Under the pieces are notes generated by a model. That model did no database searches. It was not told the DNA's origin and worked only from the letters and a program-made list of their open reading frames with translations. A program made the translations under genes and the position numbers. This document shows positions 50,327 through 59,200 of a stretch of DNA of 64,000 bases, piece by piece (positions within the stretch are counted from its first letter, which is position 1; each line of letters starts with the position of its first letter). The stretch spans positions 62,001-126,000 of the forward strand of contig VOPT01000003.1 in the NCBI GenBank assembly GCA_009594865.1, in the 5' to 3' direction. The stretch comes from Nitrospira sp. Its GTDB lineage: Bacteria; Nitrospirota; Nitrospiria; Nitrospirales; Nitrospiraceae.

Positions 50327-51874
50327 ATGACGGTTCTCGATGCGCGGATACTCGAGCGGCTGATGGAGGAATTCCAGCAATCGATGCGTGGGTTGTTGAA
50401 GGACGTGTGCCGCGATTTCACACGCAACTATGCAGACGCCACTCGCACGTTCGATTTGCCGATCGGCTGGTTCCTGTCACTGGGGCAGTCCTTCACGCAA
50501 GCCGAGTATAGCCATTGGAAAGTGGTGGGATGGATCGAGTCGCTGAATGATCTGCTGTACTTCGTCGATATCCTGACCCAAGTGCGGCAGGAGCGGTCCC
50601 GGCTTGAAATTGCCGAACAGTTGCGCGCGGAGTTTCGAGAAAAGTTTTACGAACACGGCTATGCCGATGAAATTTTTCCTCGGGGCAAACCGGAGCCGCG
50701 GTTGCTTCTCGGCCGTTTGACGGCGCTCTGCCGCAGGCTGGCGCGGGAAATCACGCAAGAGTCCGTGTGTCTTGCACCGAGGCTGGCCTGCGCCTGGGTG
50801 GCGGAACAACGCCGGAGTGCCTGGGTGGTGCCCTGTGATCTGGCGGCGAATGTTGAACGGGTGGAATTGCCCTGGAGCTGCGCCATCGGCACGGCAGGCC
50901 TGTGCTTTGAGGCTTCTGGCGCAGTCCGCACCGCGCTGCGGCGTGCCGAAGGTCAAGGAGAATTCCTGATCACAGCGTCAGGGATTGAACTAGTGATTGG
51001 CGATCGCGCCTACCCTCTTATGGACTGCGACAGGCATGAGCGCTGGCATTGGCGGCGCCTCGAACCATTGCCGCTTCGCAAGAGCCGATACGGAGCGCTG
51101 ATCCTTGGGCCAACACTCGTGTATGGAAAGGAGAAGACGCCGATCGGCGTGCGACCGACGAAGCCGGAGGTGGCCATGCGCATGCGCCGGGCGTTATCGG
51201 CCATTGCCGCCGCCTGGCCGGAAGGCGACCGGTTACTGGCGTTGCTGACATCGCGCATCGTGCCGCTGAAGGCTGCTGGTGTCGTCAGTTTCAGTTACCG
51301 GCACCGCCCAGGGTTATCCGCCATCAACTGTTTTGAGCGCGATCAACTGGACCTGATCGACGACCTGATCCACGAAAACAGTCATCACCACCTCAACCTC
51401 CTTCTGCGCAAGGAGGTGATGTATCAGCACGATCACAATCAGGAGATTTTTTATTCGCCTTGGCGGCGCACACTGCGACCCTTGCGCGGAATCCTGCATG
51501 CGACATTCACCTTCACCATGGGTGCCATGTTGTTCGAGCGGCTGGTGATGTGGGGATCAGGCAAGGCGGGGAAGCCCGGTTGGAAAAAGGCCGGCCTCAA
51601 TCAGCGCGATCTCGCCCGCGCTCGCTACCGTTGTCTGGAAGAAATCGAATCCGTTCGTTATTCGTTGAAGGATCTCGAATATGCAGGCCGCCATCTGAAG
51701 TGGCTCACAGCCGGGGGCAAGGAACTGGTGAGGCACTTGCGCGATGCGCTCGCCTCCCTGGAGCGCGGGAAGCAGGAGTATGAACAGCAGGTCAGTCAAT
51801 CCGCATTCGGTCCCACGCTGCGCCGGCATCGAACAGAGCTGGCCCAGGCGCGAGAGCAGTTAAGCCTGATGTAA
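50327..51874 (+). CDS. HExxH-motif protein, peptide beta-hydroxylase-like
   Basis: 515 residues. The C-terminal half carries His349-Glu350-Asn-Ser-His353 (LIHENSHHHLNLLL), then YSPWRRTLRPLRGILHATF at about 376. This HExxH plus YxPWR-x3-RP-x-x-GxLHxxxxF arrangement is that of the HEXXH motif domain family (TIGR04267 type). Some members are 2-oxoglutarate-dependent beta-hydroxylases acting on ribosomal peptides; the family assignment is from memory. The N-terminal 300 residues are unfamiliar and include WFLSLGQSF and LPLRKSRYGALILGP. No precursor peptide, radical SAM or transporter is adjacent, so this is an orphan or acts on a distant substrate. Confidence 0.68.
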   Translation: MTVLDARILERLMEEFQQSMRGLLKDVCRDFTRNYADATRTFDLPIGWFLSLGQSFTQAEYSHWKVVGWIESLNDLLYFVDILTQVRQERSRLEIAEQLRAEFREKFYEHGYADEIFPRGKPEPRLLLGRLTALCRRLAREITQESVCLAPRLACAWVAEQRRSAWVVPCDLAANVERVELPWSCAIGTAGLCFEASGAVRTALRRAEGQGEFLITASGIELVIGDRAYPLMDCDRHERWHWRRLEPLPLRKSRYGALILGPTLVYGKEKTPIGVRPTKPEVAMRMRRALSAIAAAWPEGDRLLALLTSRIVPLKAAGVVSFSYRHRPGLSAINCFERDQLDLIDDLIHENSHHHLNLLLRKEVMYQHDHNQEIFYSPWRRTLRPLRGILHATFTFTMGAMLFERLVMWGSGKAGKPGWKKAGLNQRDLARARYRCLEEIESVRYSLKDLEYAGRHLKWLTAGGKELVRHLRDALASLERGKQEYEQQVSQSAFGPTLRRHRTELAQAREQLSLM

Positions 51875-51912
51875 TGCCCTCATGGATGACTGGGGGAGAT
51901 GTTGTGGCAGAA

Positions 51913-51944
51913 CGGGCCCCGGCTTCGGTTGAAGCCGGGGCCCG
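51913..51944. terminator. Bidirectional terminator hairpin
   Basis: A perfect 14-bp stem CGGGCCCCGGCTTC / GAAGCCGGGGCCCG with loop GGTT, in the 135-bp gap between the convergent genes ending at 51874 and 52010. T-runs are absent on both sides. Confidence 0.7.
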
Positions 51945-52009
51945 TGGCTTGTAAGCAGAATGATCGTGTGGTGCCGCCTTGTCGCCGGACCTCGGTTGTG
52001 TGCCGACCC

Positions 52010-52540
52010 TCAGGCCTGAGGCTGACTACGAACCAGATAGGAACCGATTTCCGGATCACCGCTCTGCGGGCTTGCGGTCGGACCTTCGCTTTCCGCATGA
52101 GAGCCTGTGATATTCAGCAGGCTGAGAGACAATCGGATGGTCCCGAGAATCCTGGTCGGCACGTCCGGGGGCGGAGCCGGGGGCTTCATGATGCCGTGGC
52201 TGGTGATCACGTTGGTCTCTGCATGAAACACTTTGCCGTCCATGAGGTTTTGGAGTGTCTGAATTCCCTGGTGATTTTTTGCGTCGTTCGGGGAGGGCGT
52301 GAGAGCCGGTTCCGTCAATCCTTTGGTGATACCCGCATGCGCGCATAACTCGCCTATCTGCGTACCGTCGGCATACTGAAAACCGTGCGTCGTCGTGAAT
52401 GTGCCGAACCCGCCGATGATCTCCTGATACGATCGCCCGGCGGTTGTCGAAAGATTCAGCCACTGTAAATTCGTGTCGGTATCCAAGGTGACGAGCCGAT
52501 CCTCGCTACCTGCAACGAGATCCTGTTGAATGAGTGCCAT
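52010..52540 (-). CDS. Protein with PEP-CTERM-associated type domain, no sorting signal
   Basis: 176 residues. The first 75 match the domain often found in PEP-CTERM proteins: a pattern of RLVTLDTDTNLQWLNLS, SYQEIIGG and GFQYADGTQIGELC (tDT-x-x-LxWLDL, Sy-x-x-hhxx, GaxYAt-x-Ehxxl). Unlike those, it has no signal peptide and no PEP-CTERM tail. The rest is Pro/Ser-rich with an Ala/Gly/His region, no known domain. Function unknown. Terminates towards the HExxH gene. Confidence 0.65.
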   Translation of the reverse strand: MALIQQDLVAGSEDRLVTLDTDTNLQWLNLSTTAGRSYQEIIGGFGTFTTTHGFQYADGTQIGELCAHAGITKGLTEPALTPSPNDAKNHQGIQTLQNLMDGKVFHAETNVITSHGIMKPPAPPPDVPTRILGTIRLSLSLLNITGSHAESEGPTASPQSGDPEIGSYLVRSQPQA

Positions 52541-52701
52541 GAGAACCCTCCATGGTTGGCGGTCGGAGACGGTGTTCAGCTAGATGAGGGTGATACTAGC
52601 ACAAGGGCATCGGGCGAACGTCAGTTCCGGGGGGAGAGACCTGTGGCGCGCTGTATGGTACTGGCGGCAGTGATACATTCATCGGGGTGGCTGCATGGTC
52701 T

Positions 52702-52737
52702 GTATCTCCGAAGATACGGACGTATCCCTGAAGATAC
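52702..52737. promoter_or_regulatory. Two tandem 16-bp dyads, 20 bp apart
   Basis: GTATC-TCCGAA-GATAC (52702-52717) and GTATC-CCTGAA-GATAC (52722-52737). Identical arms, a GAA-conserved centre and an exact 20-bp period (about two helical turns) suggest an operator for a cooperative dimer. It lies about 160-200 bp upstream of the minus-strand gene at 52540. Confidence 0.5.
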
Positions 52738-52806
52738 GCGGGGAGCCGTGAACTGAAGGATTAGGGATCGTGCGTGAGAGCATGGTGCTGGCTACGTCAC
52801 TTTTGG

Positions 52807-52930
52807 AGGCGGCTCAAAAAGGTCATCCAGCAAGGCCGCAAGGAGTGGGGAGACTGAGGCGTACCCGAGAGGGTACGTCGCAGGGAGCCGCACGACCGAG
52901 AACGCAGCTGGGGACCTTTTTCGGCCGCCG
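52807..52930. repeat. Palindromic intergenic repeat element
   Basis: The ends form an inverted repeat: GGCGGCTCAAAAAGGTC at the left and GACCTTTTTCGGCCGCC at the right. An internal hairpin CGTACCC-GAGA-GGGTACG sits near its centre (52860-52877). The layout (AAAAAGG...CCTTTTT bounding a GC-rich core) resembles repeats I recall between genes in Nitrospira genomes. The right end abuts the stop codon of the gene at 52931, so it may also serve as terminator for that gene. Confidence 0.6.
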
Positions 52931-54046
52931 CTAGGGCTCCACGGTCACGTCGACATAGGCCGGCACACTGTCCGCGCCCTTTTTGTCCGTCACGCGAAGC
53001 TTGAAACGAAAGGTGCGGGTTTCGGAAACATACGGTGCGGTGAACGACGGCTCGGCCATATTCACGTCCAGCATGGCCACTTTGCTTCCCCGCACTTGGC
53101 TCCAGGCGTAGAACAGCGCTTCCCCTTCCGGATCCCGACTTTGCAATCCGCTCAAGCGCACCTTCGTGCCGGCCTTCACGGTTTTGGCATGTCCGGCATT
53201 GGCAGTGGGTGGTTCATTCGGTTCGGGATTGACCTCCACGCGTACGTCGAGTGTGGCCTGTTTGCCGCGATTGGCGACGGTGAGCGAGGTTTTGCCGATT
53301 CCGACAATCTGCAGCAGTCCTTCGGGCAGGACTTTCAGGATCTGCTCGTTCCCGGACGTATAGACGGTACCGGAACTGGGTGAGGAAAGGGGGCGGCTGA
53401 TGCCGTCGGCGAATTCACCCACCACCGGGAGTTCGAAGATCTTGCCAAGTGAATCGACGTGGCCGTAGGCGGCGGATTGTCCCGTCCGGCCAAGCTGGAG
53501 CGGTTTTTCCGTTTCAAAATCGATGGAGAGAAGCTCGGCTTTTGGCTGAACCGTCACGAACACTTCATCGAAGACGGTTTTGCGTCCCAGGCGGCCCTGG
53601 GAAATATCAGCGACGGCCAGGAGCCGCATGCGTCCGACGGCGTCGGGTGGAACGGGCAATGCGCCACCATAAGGCGGAACTCGGTCCACCGTTGACGTCA
53701 GTGCCGGCAACGCGACCACCGGCGCTCCTGTGATGCTGTCTTTCTGCCAATACTTTTCTGTCGAAATGCTGCCCTGGGAGCCCTTTCCTGCGCGCTCATC
53801 GGCTTGTTCCACCAGAGATTCCGTCTGGTCGGGATACCAGTAGTAACGCACTTCGACGAGGCCCGCCTCCCGGCCGGCTTCCACCTCCGCAGTGGTGGGC
53901 TCGCCGGAGGTCAACGTGGCGCCGGTTTTGGGCGCGACGATGGTAAATGCCAACCCCGGATGCGGAAGGACGCCGAGTAAGAGGGCCACGGTCAGCAGGT
54001 TGGTGCCTGCTCTCCATGTGTTGGATGGTGTCGTTCGCATGCTCAC
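52931..54046 (-). CDS. Secreted protein with PKD/Ig-like C-terminal domain
   Basis: 371 residues. Signal peptide (cleavage near GLAF), an N-terminal Ig-like region (about 34-180, VRYYWYPDQ), a middle invasin/BIG-like part (IEFE-type, about 180-275), then a PKD/REJ-like domain (about 280-371). The last has GTKVRLSGLQSRDPEGEALF, FTAPYVSETRTFRFKL and VTDKKGADS. An extracellular or periplasmic adhesion-type protein; partner unknown. Overlaps the transporter gene upstream by 4 bp, so the two are cotranscribed. Confidence 0.78.
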   Translation of the reverse strand: MSMRTTPSNTWRAGTNLLTVALLLGVLPHPGLAFTIVAPKTGATLTSGEPTTAEVEAGREAGLVEVRYYWYPDQTESLVEQADERAGKGSQGSISTEKYWQKDSITGAPVVALPALTSTVDRVPPYGGALPVPPDAVGRMRLLAVADISQGRLGRKTVFDEVFVTVQPKAELLSIDFETEKPLQLGRTGQSAAYGHVDSLGKIFELPVVGEFADGISRPLSSPSSGTVYTSGNEQILKVLPEGLLQIVGIGKTSLTVANRGKQATLDVRVEVNPEPNEPPTANAGHAKTVKAGTKVRLSGLQSRDPEGEALFYAWSQVRGSKVAMLDVNMAEPSFTAPYVSETRTFRFKLRVTDKKGADSVPAYVDVTVEP

Positions 54047-55857
54047 CTCGTCAGGTGATACGGCACGTCGGTCAATATCACACGATCTTTAAACAACAAG
54101 GCGCCTTTCAGCATGAAGGCCCGTTGATTGTGCAGAATATTCTGCCACCACCGCGCAGGCAAGATTTCCGGAATCACCACGGTGACCCAACATTCCTGAT
54201 CCTTCTGCAGCACCTGTTCGAGGTAATCCAACAGAGAGCTCAGGACGGACCGATAAGGAGAAGGCAGCACCGTGAGAGGAACCCCGCACCCCCACTGGGC
54301 CCATTGGATTTCGACCCGGGCCGTTTCTTCGGGATCCACATCCACAAGGACGGCCCGAATATCTCCGGACCGGCTTCGTGCATAGTCCACCGCGCGGATG
54401 ACGGCGCGGTTAACGCCGCCGATCGGCAGCACCACGATATTGCGCCGGGGCATCGGCGGGCGGTGCCCCCGCGACAGAGCGACCTGCTCTGAGACAGCTT
54501 TGTAGTGGGAGCGAATCGCGCGGAAAAACGTGATCAGCATCGGGATGAGCACGATGACGATCCAGGCGCCATGGGCGAACTTGGTGCTGGCGATAATCAA
54601 TGTCGCAATGGCCGTCGTGACCGCGCCGATGCCGTTGACCAGCAGTTTCTTTTCCCAGTGCGGCCCCTTCTTGACGAGCCAGCGTTTCACCATTCCGGCT
54701 TGCGAAATGGTGAAAGACAGGAACACACCGACGGCGTAGAGCGGAATGAGCGCGTGGGTGTCACCCTTAAAGAGAACGATTAAGAAACAGGAAAACACGC
54801 CAAGGATAATCACCCCGTTTGAAAACACCAGGCGGTCGCCCATCATGGACATTTGATGCGGCATGTAACTGTCGCGAGCCAGAATTGAGGCCAGCCTGGG
54901 GAACCCGTTGAAGCTGCTGTTGGCGGCCAGGATCAAAATGGTCATGGTTGAGGCCTGGACGAGGAAGTACAGCAGGCCGGTTCCAAAGGTGGCCCGTGCG
55001 ATTTGAGAGACGACGGTCTCGTCGCCTTTCGGCACGATGCCGAAGTAGTAGGCCATGGCGCTGATGCCGATGAACAGGGTGCCGAGGATGACCGCCATGC
55101 CGATCATGGTGAAGGCGGCGTTTTTGGGCTCAGGTTTCTTAAACGCGGAGACGCCGTTCGAAATGACTTCGACGCCGGTCAACGCCGTACAGCCGGACGA
55201 AAAGGCGCGAAGGAGGAGGAAGAGCGTCAAGGGTTCCGTCGGAGCCAGGCTTGGCAGCGGCTCCACCCTGGTCGCGTGGCCGAGTAGGATTTGAATGGCG
55301 CCCACGCCGAGCATGGCCGCAAGTGTGCCGATGAACATATAGGTCGGGACGGCAAAAAACTGTCCGGATTCCCGTACGCCACGCAAGTTGACGACCGTGA
55401 CGAGGAGAATCGCCGCGACGCAGAGGGCCTCCCGGTGCGCAAGCAGGTCTGGGAAGGCAGAAGTGAGCGCCGCAATGCCGGCCGCCACGCTGACCGCGAC
55501 CGTCAACACATAGTCGATCATCAGGGCGGCCGCCGCAACCAGGCCAGGCCACTCTCCGAGATTGGACTTGCCGACGATATAGGCTCCGCCGCCCTCCGGA
55601 TACTCGAAGATGATCTGGCGATACGACATGGTCAGAATGACAAGCAGGCCAATAATCGAAAGGCTGAGCGGGATGGAATAGCCGACCATGGCCGTCCCGG
55701 CCAGGGTGAGGACGAGCAGAATCTCTTCCGTGGCGTAGGCCACCGAAGATAAAGCATCGGAGGAAAAGACGGCTAGGGCGAGTCGCTTAGAAAGGCGTTC
55801 GTGAGCGGCTTCCTTCGTCTTGAGTGGCAGGCCAACAAGCCAGCGTTTCAAGATCAT
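54043..55857 (-). CDS. KimA-like K+/H+ symporter, APC superfamily
   Basis: 604 residues, 12 TM helices followed by a C-terminal cytoplasmic domain (about 465-604). It begins LKRWLVGLPLKTKEAAHERLSKRLA, read here in pieces KRWLVGLPLKT and LSKRLALAVFSSDALSSVAYATE, then IIFEYPEGGGAYIVGKSNLGE. This is close to KimA (YdaO) of Bacillus subtilis as I recall it, including the 600-residue length, so high-affinity potassium uptake is the best guess over amino-acid transport. The C-terminal domain resembles the USP-like regulatory domain. The c-di-AMP sensing seen in KimA is not assumed here. Confidence 0.78.
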   Translation of the reverse strand: MILKRWLVGLPLKTKEAAHERLSKRLALAVFSSDALSSVAYATEEILLVLTLAGTAMVGYSIPLSLSIIGLLVILTMSYRQIIFEYPEGGGAYIVGKSNLGEWPGLVAAAALMIDYVLTVAVSVAAGIAALTSAFPDLLAHREALCVAAILLVTVVNLRGVRESGQFFAVPTYMFIGTLAAMLGVGAIQILLGHATRVEPLPSLAPTEPLTLFLLLRAFSSGCTALTGVEVISNGVSAFKKPEPKNAAFTMIGMAVILGTLFIGISAMAYYFGIVPKGDETVVSQIARATFGTGLLYFLVQASTMTILILAANSSFNGFPRLASILARDSYMPHQMSMMGDRLVFSNGVIILGVFSCFLIVLFKGDTHALIPLYAVGVFLSFTISQAGMVKRWLVKKGPHWEKKLLVNGIGAVTTAIATLIIASTKFAHGAWIVIVLIPMLITFFRAIRSHYKAVSEQVALSRGHRPPMPRRNIVVLPIGGVNRAVIRAVDYARSRSGDIRAVLVDVDPEETARVEIQWAQWGCGVPLTVLPSPYRSVLSSLLDYLEQVLQKDQECWVTVVIPEILPARWWQNILHNQRAFMLKGALLFKDRVILTDVPYHLTR

Positions 55858-56219
55858 GCGACATTATGCCTCAACTGGCGGAAAAGAGACAATGGAGCCT
55901 GACGATGGCCGCTGTGTCATCGGCCGAAGTTCAACGGTTGCACTTCGATGTCTCACGGTGCCTGACTGTCGCGGAAAACGAGTCTGAAGCATCGACGTCG
56001 GCAGTGACATTAGGCTCGTGGCGGGGCGAGGGGGTTGACAGAGACAGGTGAGTTCAGTAATCTCCGGCCCTTGTTCCAGGGGAGTGCCCTGCGGGCGTGA
56101 AACCGTAGGATTACAACCAGAACGAGTCGCTCTTTTCATCGAGGTTGTCATGTTCTAGTTCGTAAGCGCTCAAATTTTTCATCAGTTTCTATCCAAACTC
56201 TATCCAAGGAGGCCGGTCC
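55858..56219. other. Divergent intergenic region before the large copper protein
   Basis: 362 bp. Contains the promoter match at 56035-56063 and the AAGGAGG ribosome site just before 56220. The leader of about 150 nt has a small GC dyad (GTGCCCTGCGGGC) but no riboswitch class I can identify. Confidence 0.5.
56035..56063 (+). promoter_or_regulatory. Sigma70-type promoter of the multicopper protein gene
   Basis: Perfect TTGACA at 56035-56040, 17-bp spacer, TAATCT at 56058-56063 as a weak -10. It would start a leader of about 150 nt. Confidence 0.5.
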
Positions 56220-59200
56220 ATGGATTGTCAGTGGTTCACTCGCGTCACATCGCGCGCCCTCAGCGTTATCGCTGGTGGTGCGCTTGTGTGCCTGCCGCTA
56301 GCCGCGTCGGCTGAAAATCAGCTGCACGCGGATCATGCGGTGCCTCAACAAACAGCAATGTCCCACCAACTTCCGTCGTGGGCGGAGAAGTTGAAAGGGC
56401 AAACGATTGTCGAAGATGCGATGGCTGGAAAGCCTGAGCGGTCTGCGATGGTCGAGCAGCAGCACCAGCGGGTCATGGAACATTTGACTAATGATCCGCA
56501 GGCGCAAGCGGTCAATACGGGTATGTTCAATACCCAGACCATGATGCACCAATATGGGGCAGGCGGTCAGGATCTTCTCCTGATGTCTGACCCGCGAGTC
56601 GAGCCAGTGGCAATGACGAATGGCGGGAAGTGCCCTGCCACCGCTCCGGTCCGACAATACAATGTGTCGGCGATCAACGTCGAGATCACGCTGAATCAGT
56701 GGCTCGATTTTTATCCCGGCTACATGTACACGCTGGATGAAAACCTCGACAAGGTCCGGGCGGAGGAGACGAAGAATCGGGAAGCCCGTGACAAGGAAGG
56801 GTTTGATCCCGGTGCGGTGATTCCCGGCGTGCAGGCCCAGTGGATTCAGCCGTTGACGATTCGCGGCAACCAGGGTGACTGCGTCAAGATTAAGCTGACC
56901 AACAAGTTAGAAGGTGGCGAAGACGTCAGTCTTCACATCCACGGCTCCAGCATGGTGGTGAGTGCAACCGGTGCTGCAGCCGCCACCACCAACTCCGACA
57001 GTATCGTCCAGAAGGACAAGAGCGGCGAGTTCGAATGGTACATCCATCCGAGCACGCAGGAAGGCGTCCGGCAGTTCCACACGTTCGCGAATGACCGCGA
57101 ATTGACCGTGATGGGTCTCTTCGGGTCCTTCGTCGTCGAACCGCGTGGATCCGAGTACCTGGAAGCCTTGGGTACGGGCGATGCGACTCCGACCGCGAGC
57201 GGGTGGCAGGTCATCATCCGGAACGGCACCGGTCCGGATTTCCGCGAATTCGTGTTGTACTACCACGAAGTCGGCGACGAAGCCTTCCGCCCCGTCAATA
57301 AGAAGGGCGACTTCCTCCCGCAGCGCGATCCGCTGACAGACGCCTATCGTCCGGGTGGCCGCGCGATCAATTATCGCAGCGAGCCATTCGGCATCAATAA
57401 CATGCACGTGCAACACGAGTACTTCGGCTTCGAAGACGAGTCGATGGGGTACAGCTCGTACACCTTTGGCGATCCGTCTCCCACGATTCCGCGCTCCTAC
57501 ATGGGCGATCCGGCCAAGTTCCGGCTAGTGCACGGCGGATCGGAAGTGTTCCATAGCCACCATCCCCATGGCGGCACCATCCGGTGGCCGCGCAGCCCGC
57601 GCGCCATTGATGACATGAATCTGTGGACGACTGCCGGAAACGGACCGGTCAAATATCCCGTGATCCGCGCCAAGACGGACCGTGTCGACGTCGAAGTCAT
57701 CGGGCCGTCAGAAGCCTTGGATCTCGAAACGGAGTGCGGATCCGGCCTGTGCCAGCAGTTGGCCGGCGATTTCCTCTTCCATTGCCATGTGGCCCACCAT
57801 TATGTGGCGGGTATGTGGGGATATTGGCGGGTGTACAACACGCTGCAGCAGGGTGACATGCGTAATGACGTGATGCCTGACTTGCGCGAGTTGCCCGATC
57901 GAAAGGGGCGTATCAAGGGGCCGATCACGTCGGACAAGTTAGTGGGCCAGACGGTGGATTGGTTCGGCAAGGCCTTCAAGATCGTTGAGAAAGGCAAGAG
58001 CGATTGGAAGTCCAATCCAGCCGTGGTCACGATCAAGGACTGGGTTGAGATGCAGCTCCCGACGATGGGCAAGCCGGGACACAAGAATGACGAGAAGGGG
58101 CAAACTGTTTCTTACGATGCCACGGTGTTGGATTGGGCCTGGGAAGGCACCCGTGCATTGAGCGAACCGGAAAGCACCATTGATAATCCGAAGTATAAGT
58201 CGACCCATCCGGGCAAGCGGCATCCGATCACGTTCGAGCCGTTGACCGGAAAAGTGGCCTGGCCTCACCTCACGCCGCATTTCGGGCGACGGGTCATGTT
58301 CTCTCCGAATCACGTGGGCGCGCCCTGGTTGGAGATGATCCGCCGGGATGCCAATGGTGAAGAGAGTGTCGATCAGGCCTTGCCCGGTGAAAACGGCAAC
58401 TGGAGTCTCTGCCCGGAGAATGCCGGACGGAAGCACTACAACGTTCACTTCATCAAGCTCCCGATCACTATCGCCAAGAAGACGGGCAAGGAGCCGCCGG
58501 TCATCGATCCGAACGGCTTGATCTATGTCTTGCACGAAGAAGAGGCGGAGATTCGGAAGAACGACGATCTGAAGTATCCGCTGGTCGTACGCGGCAATAT
58601 CTACGATTGCGTGGATTGGACCTTGACCAGCGAGTGGGATGACGACGACTACACGAACTTCCAGTCGTCGAAGATCAATACCCACTGGCACTTCTTGCAA
58701 TTCGACAACCAGGCGTCAGACGGCGTGATCACCGGCTTCTCGTACGAACAGTCGGTGCGTCCGTTCACGATGCTGGAGAAGAAGAATGCCAAGGGGTTGC
58801 CCGTTCCGATGAACACGGTCGTGACTGCCGCCGCGAAAAAGGGCGCGAACACGATCACGGTGAAGAATGCGAAGCAGTTCCATGTCGGGACCTTGCTTCT
58901 CGTCGGTGCCGACAATGTGAAGGGTAATGAAATTTCCCGTATCAAGGTCATCAATGGCAATACGATCACCCTGGCCAAAGGGTTGAAGCACGATCACCCG
59001 GCCAATGACATCGTCACGGTCGAGTTCGTGCGTCAGCGGTTCTGGGTGGATGCGGACGTGGGGACGGTATTCTGGCACGACCATGCGTTCGGTGCGACCA
59101 CCTGGCCGCACGGCGGCTTCGGCACCTTCATCGCCGAGCCGGTCGGATCCACCTATCATGACCCGAAGACCGGAAAGTTGATCCGGAGCGGACCGATTGC

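Larger units (their letters stand above)
52541..52930. other. Intergenic region with two repeat structures
   Basis: 390 bp. Holds the tandem dyads at 52702-52737 and the palindromic element at 52807-52930 (listed separately). No coding sequence is convincing; an open frame crossing 52526-52756 lacks any coding signature. Confidence 0.6.

Noticed and set aside
55858..56219. Riboswitch (for example c-di-AMP type near the KimA-like gene)
   Set aside because: No recognisable aptamer core on either strand.
57939..58700. Minus-strand 253-codon frame in the multicopper gene
   Set aside because: Shadow of unit 1/unit 2 coding sequence; no signal or motif.
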